Shown here piece after piece: positions 61,450-64,000 of a DNA stretch of 64,000 bases (positions are counted from its first letter, which is position 1; each line of letters opens with the position of its first letter). The position numbers and the translations under genes were made by a program. Source of the stretch: a virus; IMG/VR virus record IMGVR_UViG_3300037321_000063, positions 1-64,000 of that record. One strand, given 5' to 3'. The notes under the pieces were generated by a model that was given only the letters and a program-made list of their open reading frames with translations, was not told the origin of the DNA and did no database searches.

Positions 61450-61908
61450 ATGAAAAGTTTTTCAGAATATATGACAGAATCGGTAGATGTTAAAAATTTA
61501 CCAAAGACGGTACATATCGCTCAATACAACGGTCAAGCGGGTAACTACACCGGATTTACTGGGGCGGTCGCGTCAATACATCAAAAGCTTGCAAAGTCAG
61601 ACCAAGCCATATTTCAGGTCGATTCCTACGATAGAAAGGAATTTGGTAAGGTTCTCAAGTCTGGTGACATTTTATGTAGAATGTCTTCGCCAATGTCAAG
61701 TAATACCAATGAAGAAAACCGAACTATTTGCATTATAAATATAAAGAATGCAAATGTTAAATTTATCAATCAAGATAAATATAATGATGGTATCATTGCG
61801 GTTGATAGAGCGTTGAAGTTTAAGTTTTTAACCATCGACCCAAAAGTTATGCAATATTTCGAAATCTCTGGTAAAGCTGAAGACTACGTTAAACCAATTA
61901 CCTACTAG
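61450..61908 (+). CDS. Internal head protein with capsid-targeting peptide, 152 aa
   Basis: ATG at 61450 after ACAGGGGTTTTAAA. Leader MKSFSEYMTE|SV, cut site MTE. The mature part is globular alpha/beta (QAIFQVDSYDRKEFGKVLKS; RTICIINIKNANVKFIN). An enzyme-like fold such as an ADP-ribosyltransferase is conceivable, but no catalytic motif is evident. Confidence 0.7.
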   Translation: MKSFSEYMTESVDVKNLPKTVHIAQYNGQAGNYTGFTGAVASIHQKLAKSDQAIFQVDSYDRKEFGKVLKSGDILCRMSSPMSSNTNEENRTICIINIKNANVKFINQDKYNDGIIAVDRALKFKFLTIDPKVMQYFEISGKAEDYVKPITY

Positions 61909-61921
61909 GAAAAACACTTAT

Positions 61922-62185
61922 ATGAAAACATTCACAGAATTTCTTTCGGAAGAATCTGGTGCGCCCAAGCTATCAGATAATGGGTGGAAAGGGTTACTTA
62001 TCTGGACTAAATATAAGTCAGCATTTAGAAAGTCAGCGGCTGAACAATCTGATGTTGATTTAGAAAGTGCAAAATTGGAATTCACTAAATTGGGTATTAT
62101 GAAAAGTGGTAAAATGAAAGACTTAAAAAAGATGTATAAGTTAGCTAAAAATAAATTTCCAAATTCTGAAGGGGACTTTACATGA
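61922..62185 (+). CDS. Internal head protein with capsid-targeting peptide, 87 aa
   Basis: Leader MKTFTEFLSE|ES, cut site LSE. Small basic helical mature part (WTKYKSAFRKSAAEQSDVDL). ATGA overlap with the next gene, whose leader is nearly the same. Confidence 0.75.
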   Translation: MKTFTEFLSEESGAPKLSDNGWKGLLIWTKYKSAFRKSAAEQSDVDLESAKLEFTKLGIMKSGKMKDLKKMYKLAKNKFPNSEGDFT

Positions 62186-62574
62186 AATCGTTTACAGAAT
62201 TTCTTTCAGAAGAGTTATCAAGATCTGACATCGGTGTAGTAGAAAAATTTGCGGATAAGTTATTTGCCGCCGTTGGTGTAGACATTGATTTGTCTGGTAA
62301 ACACTTTAGAGATAGAGTTAATGATCCCAGAAATGGTGAGCCGATTACCATCGTAGAATTAATGAGTATGTTTAAAAAGGTATTCGCAAAGCATGGTCCG
62401 AGGATCGGTGGAATGAGTCCCGGTATTGAAGCCGTCATGTTTGACATAAATTCAAACATCAATATTCCATTTATGGTGAAATACGATAATCAAAATGATG
62501 AATTGGATGTGATAGCCAAGACTACCATGCGCAAGCGCGACTTTAAAACTAGAACAGCTAAATTAACAGTTTAA
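62182..62574 (+). CDS. Conserved T4-like phage protein with targeting peptide, 130 aa
   Basis: Leader MKSFTEFLSE|EL. The body KHFRDRVNDPRNGEPITIVE, then INIPFMVKYD and TMRKRDFKT recalls a protein found widely in marine T4-like phages, function unknown to me. If the leader is cut, it is packaged in the head. Confidence 0.75.
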   Translation: MKSFTEFLSEELSRSDIGVVEKFADKLFAAVGVDIDLSGKHFRDRVNDPRNGEPITIVELMSMFKKVFAKHGPRIGGMSPGIEAVMFDINSNINIPFMVKYDNQNDELDVIAKTTMRKRDFKTRTAKLTV

Positions 62575-62579
62575 ATAGC

Positions 62580-62622
62580 TTGCATTTAGCCGTCTAGCCG
62601 TCTATAATAGGTACTCATTCAG
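62580..62622 (+). promoter_or_regulatory. Early promoter with AGGTACT tail
   Basis: TTGCAT (62580-62585), 17 bp, TATAAT (62603-62608), then AGGTACTCATTCAG. The cleanest example of the motif in the window. It drives 62644. Confidence 0.85.
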
Positions 62623-62643
62623 TCACTAAGCGAGAAATATATT

Positions 62644-62940
62644 ATGAAAGACTTAAATGTTCGTTGGTTTAAAGACATACTATTTTTATTTTTGTGCCGC
62701 GATCGCTCGTTTTCCAAAGACGAAGCTACGTTTGAAGTTAATCTAATTATTAACTTGGGAATGGCTAATCTTATAGAGTCTTCTAAAACGTCTAAACTTG
62801 AAAATGATTTATACATTAGAACTTCGCGCATTGGTGCTACCAAGACGCTGAATAGACAAGCTAGAATCGGCATTGCAATGTCAATTAATAAAGCGATAAA
62901 TCATTCTGAGTTTGGTGGCGTAACTACGCCGTATAAATAG
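62644..62940 (+). CDS. Hypothetical early protein, 98 aa
   Basis: Leader GCGAGAAATATATT before ATG and the strong early promoter upstream. Basic helical protein (WFKDILFLFLCRDRSFSKDE). It ends inside the late promoter box of the next gene. Function unknown. Confidence 0.7.
   Translation: MKDLNVRWFKDILFLFLCRDRSFSKDEATFEVNLIINLGMANLIESSKTSKLENDLYIRTSRIGATKTLNRQARIGIAMSINKAINHSEFGGVTTPYK
62932..62939 (+). promoter_or_regulatory. T4-type late promoter box
   Basis: TATAAATA overlapping the last codons and stop of 62644-62940, 12 bp before the next ATG. Confidence 0.7.
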
Positions 62941-62951
62941 AGGTATATATC

Positions 62952-63137
62952 ATGACAATAAAGAAAATATTTGCAAAATTACCGAAGGGTTCAAAGAACT
63001 CTAAGAATGGTACTATATTCGCCACTGGCAACTTAGCGGTTGCTTTGGGTGTAAATGATTATGATACCGTGGATATTAAAACTATATCGGCTGTGCAAAT
63101 ACAGAAATTGTCAAACTTACTAGGGGTAACAAATTGA
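62952..63137 (+). CDS. Small late protein, 61 aa
   Basis: MTIKKIFAKLPKGSKNSKNG, then a hydrophobic-polar body. It does not carry the standard MKxF leader but lies among genes that do, directly behind a late promoter. Overlaps the next start by 4 bp. Confidence 0.55.
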   Translation: MTIKKIFAKLPKGSKNSKNGTIFATGNLAVALGVNDYDTVDIKTISAVQIQKLSNLLGVTN

Positions 63138-63400
63138 TATCATTTAACGAATTTTTATTAGAAGCCGAATTTCCAAAAATCCTTAAAGATTTTACAAGTG
63201 CTACTGGATTGGATAAATTTAATTTAACCGATTATAAAGTGGTTGGAGATCCTAAAAACTATTGGATCGCTTACGCTAAAAATAATAACAATCCGAAGAA
63301 TAAGGCAAAGCCATATTCTGCATTAGACTCAACTGGTGAAATATGGGAAAACAAAAGCTTAGTTGAACTAAAGAAAGTAATCGTAGACCAAGGAATATAA
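63134..63400 (+). CDS. Internal head protein with capsid-targeting peptide, 88 aa
   Basis: TTG start overlapping the previous stop. Leader MISFNEFLLE|AE, cut site LLE. Small globular mature part (DKFNLTDYKVVGDPKNYWIA). Function unknown. Confidence 0.7.
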   Translation: MISFNEFLLEAEFPKILKDFTSATGLDKFNLTDYKVVGDPKNYWIAYAKNNNNPKNKAKPYSALDSTGEIWENKSLVELKKVIVDQGI

Positions 63401-63402
63401 AC

Positions 63403-63765
63403 ATGAAAACATTTAACACATTTATGAATGAAGCATCTAGGTATAAAAAGCCTAAAAACGCATTTCCACAAAGTAGAAAGTAGTTTAGTAGTTCTAAAGC
63501 CGCTTTAAAGGCGGGTAATGTTGTTATGGATGCTAACCCAGATGTTACAGAAAAGGGAACTTTGGCTATTGCTATGTTCAAAAATTCTAAAAAATTCATT
63601 GTAGTTTGGGTTTCTGTTAGTGGTGGTAGTATGGGTGCAATGGGCGCAAAGTTCGTTGATGCGGGTCACTCGGTAACGACTACGGCGCTAATAGATGCCG
63701 CTACAGAACAAGGTACAGAAGATTGGGAAGCTGGCGGGGACTATGTGTTACAATGGAAAATGTAA
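63403..63765 (+). pseudogene. Targeting-peptide gene interrupted by TAG
   Basis: Leader MKTFNTFMNE|AS, 26 codons, then TAG at 63481-63483. The frame continues without break for 93 more codons (FSSSKAALKAGNVVMDANPD ... GGDYVLQWKM). Either a nonsense mutation, a sequencing error or an amber codon that is suppressed. No suppressor tRNA is seen in the window. Confidence 0.7.
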
Positions 63766-63795
63766 TTAAAAACGAAGAAGATTGGGGAAGTAATT

Positions 63796-64000
63796 ATGAA
63801 ATCATTTGAAGATTATATTAAAGAGTCTAGTTTAAGTCGTATTAAGTCTAAAATAGACTCTCACGCCACTGGTGCTATTACAGCATTCAGGGGTTCATTT
63901 ACGAAGTCGCAAAATCAGCAACGTAATAAAAATTACTGGCTATGATTCTGCGTAGGGGTTTTCAAGTAACTACCGTCAAAGGTAGTTATATCGAAGATTT
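63796..64000 (+). pseudogene. Targeting-peptide gene with frameshift, 3' end outside window
   Basis: Leader MKSFEDYIKE|SS, then TGAITAFRGSFTKSQNQQRN. At the A-run 63928-63932 the frame runs into TGA (63943-63945). Adding one A restores KLLAMILRRGFQVTTVKGSY to the window edge, matching the family pattern TGaITAFR...ENqqRNkkL...VkGsYIE that I remember from T4-like phages. Hence a one-base deletion, real or sequencing. Confidence 0.65.

Noticed and set aside
52206-63483. Alternative genetic code or stop reassignment
   Set aside because: Core genes end with TGA and TAA normally and overlap with ATGA junctions; only isolated genes are interrupted.

Overview
The window is 64 kb of an AT-rich, T4-like contractile-tailed phage genome (tailed myovirus, class Caudoviricetes). 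Recognisable T4 homologues occur in near-T4 order: 48-53-27-5-25-6-7-8-x-10-x-x-13-14-15-16-17-18-19-20-67-68-x-21-x-x-22-23. uvsW, uvsY and gene 1 (dNMP kinase) are also present. T4-type late promoter boxes (TATAAATA) stand upstream of many late genes, so a gp55-like late sigma factor is expected elsewhere in the genome. The host cannot be read from the sequence. The tail-fibre-associated genes and tRNAs would suit an aquatic gammaproteobacterium, but that is a guess.

Layout. 1-4.9 kb: end of a hexapeptide-repeat protein, then small early genes. 5-9.9 kb (minus): tail and head-completion operon (tube-fold proteins, tape measure with tandem duplications, gp26-like protein, gp4-like nuclease fold). 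10-13.2 kb (minus): small early genes, a DNA methyltransferase and a helicase fragment. 13.3-32.3 kb (plus): baseplate, neck and tail completion, including a 2013-residue gp7. 32.3-44.1 kb: terminase, sheath, tube, portal, scaffold, protease and major capsid protein. 44.1-54.1 kb: a homing endonuclease, uvsW, tandem methyltransferases, a putative muralytic enzyme, small minus-strand genes, a SLOG-family protein and uvsY. 54.5-64 kb (plus): gene 1, a tail-fibre-like block, tRNAs, a NADAR protein and many small proteins with a shared N-terminal peptide.

Main points. (1) The large terminase is encoded by two overlapping reading frames. Together they carry an intein that breaks directly after its first splicing motif: a 33-residue N-intein, and a C-intein of about 107 residues preceded by a decayed GIY-YIG/NUMOD3 endonuclease remnant. 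This is the atypical split-intein arrangement. (2) Thirteen small proteins start with MK(S/T)(F/Y)xxF/Y...(hydrophobic)xE, matching the capsid-targeting peptide of T4 internal head proteins that the gp21 protease removes. Three of them flank the protease gene and ten sit at 55-64 kb. They look like a large set of proteins packaged with the DNA, including one gene with an amber codon and one with a frameshift. (3) A ~158-bp sequence at 1.4 kb recurs inverted at 54.3 kb, flanking the block that holds all the structural genes. (4) Early promoters share an unusual conserved tail (AGGTACTnATTCAG) right after the -10 box. (5) Ala-Ala codon pairs are written so that the pentamer GCWGC never arises, which suggests restriction-site avoidance.

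Several genes are broken: an opal codon at 52.2 kb, an amber codon at 63.5 kb, a frameshift at 63.93 kb, DUF4326 and UvrD-type fragments, and damaged tRNAs. They could be real decay or partly sequencing errors. Functions are assigned from remembered family sequences and gene order, not from database searches.
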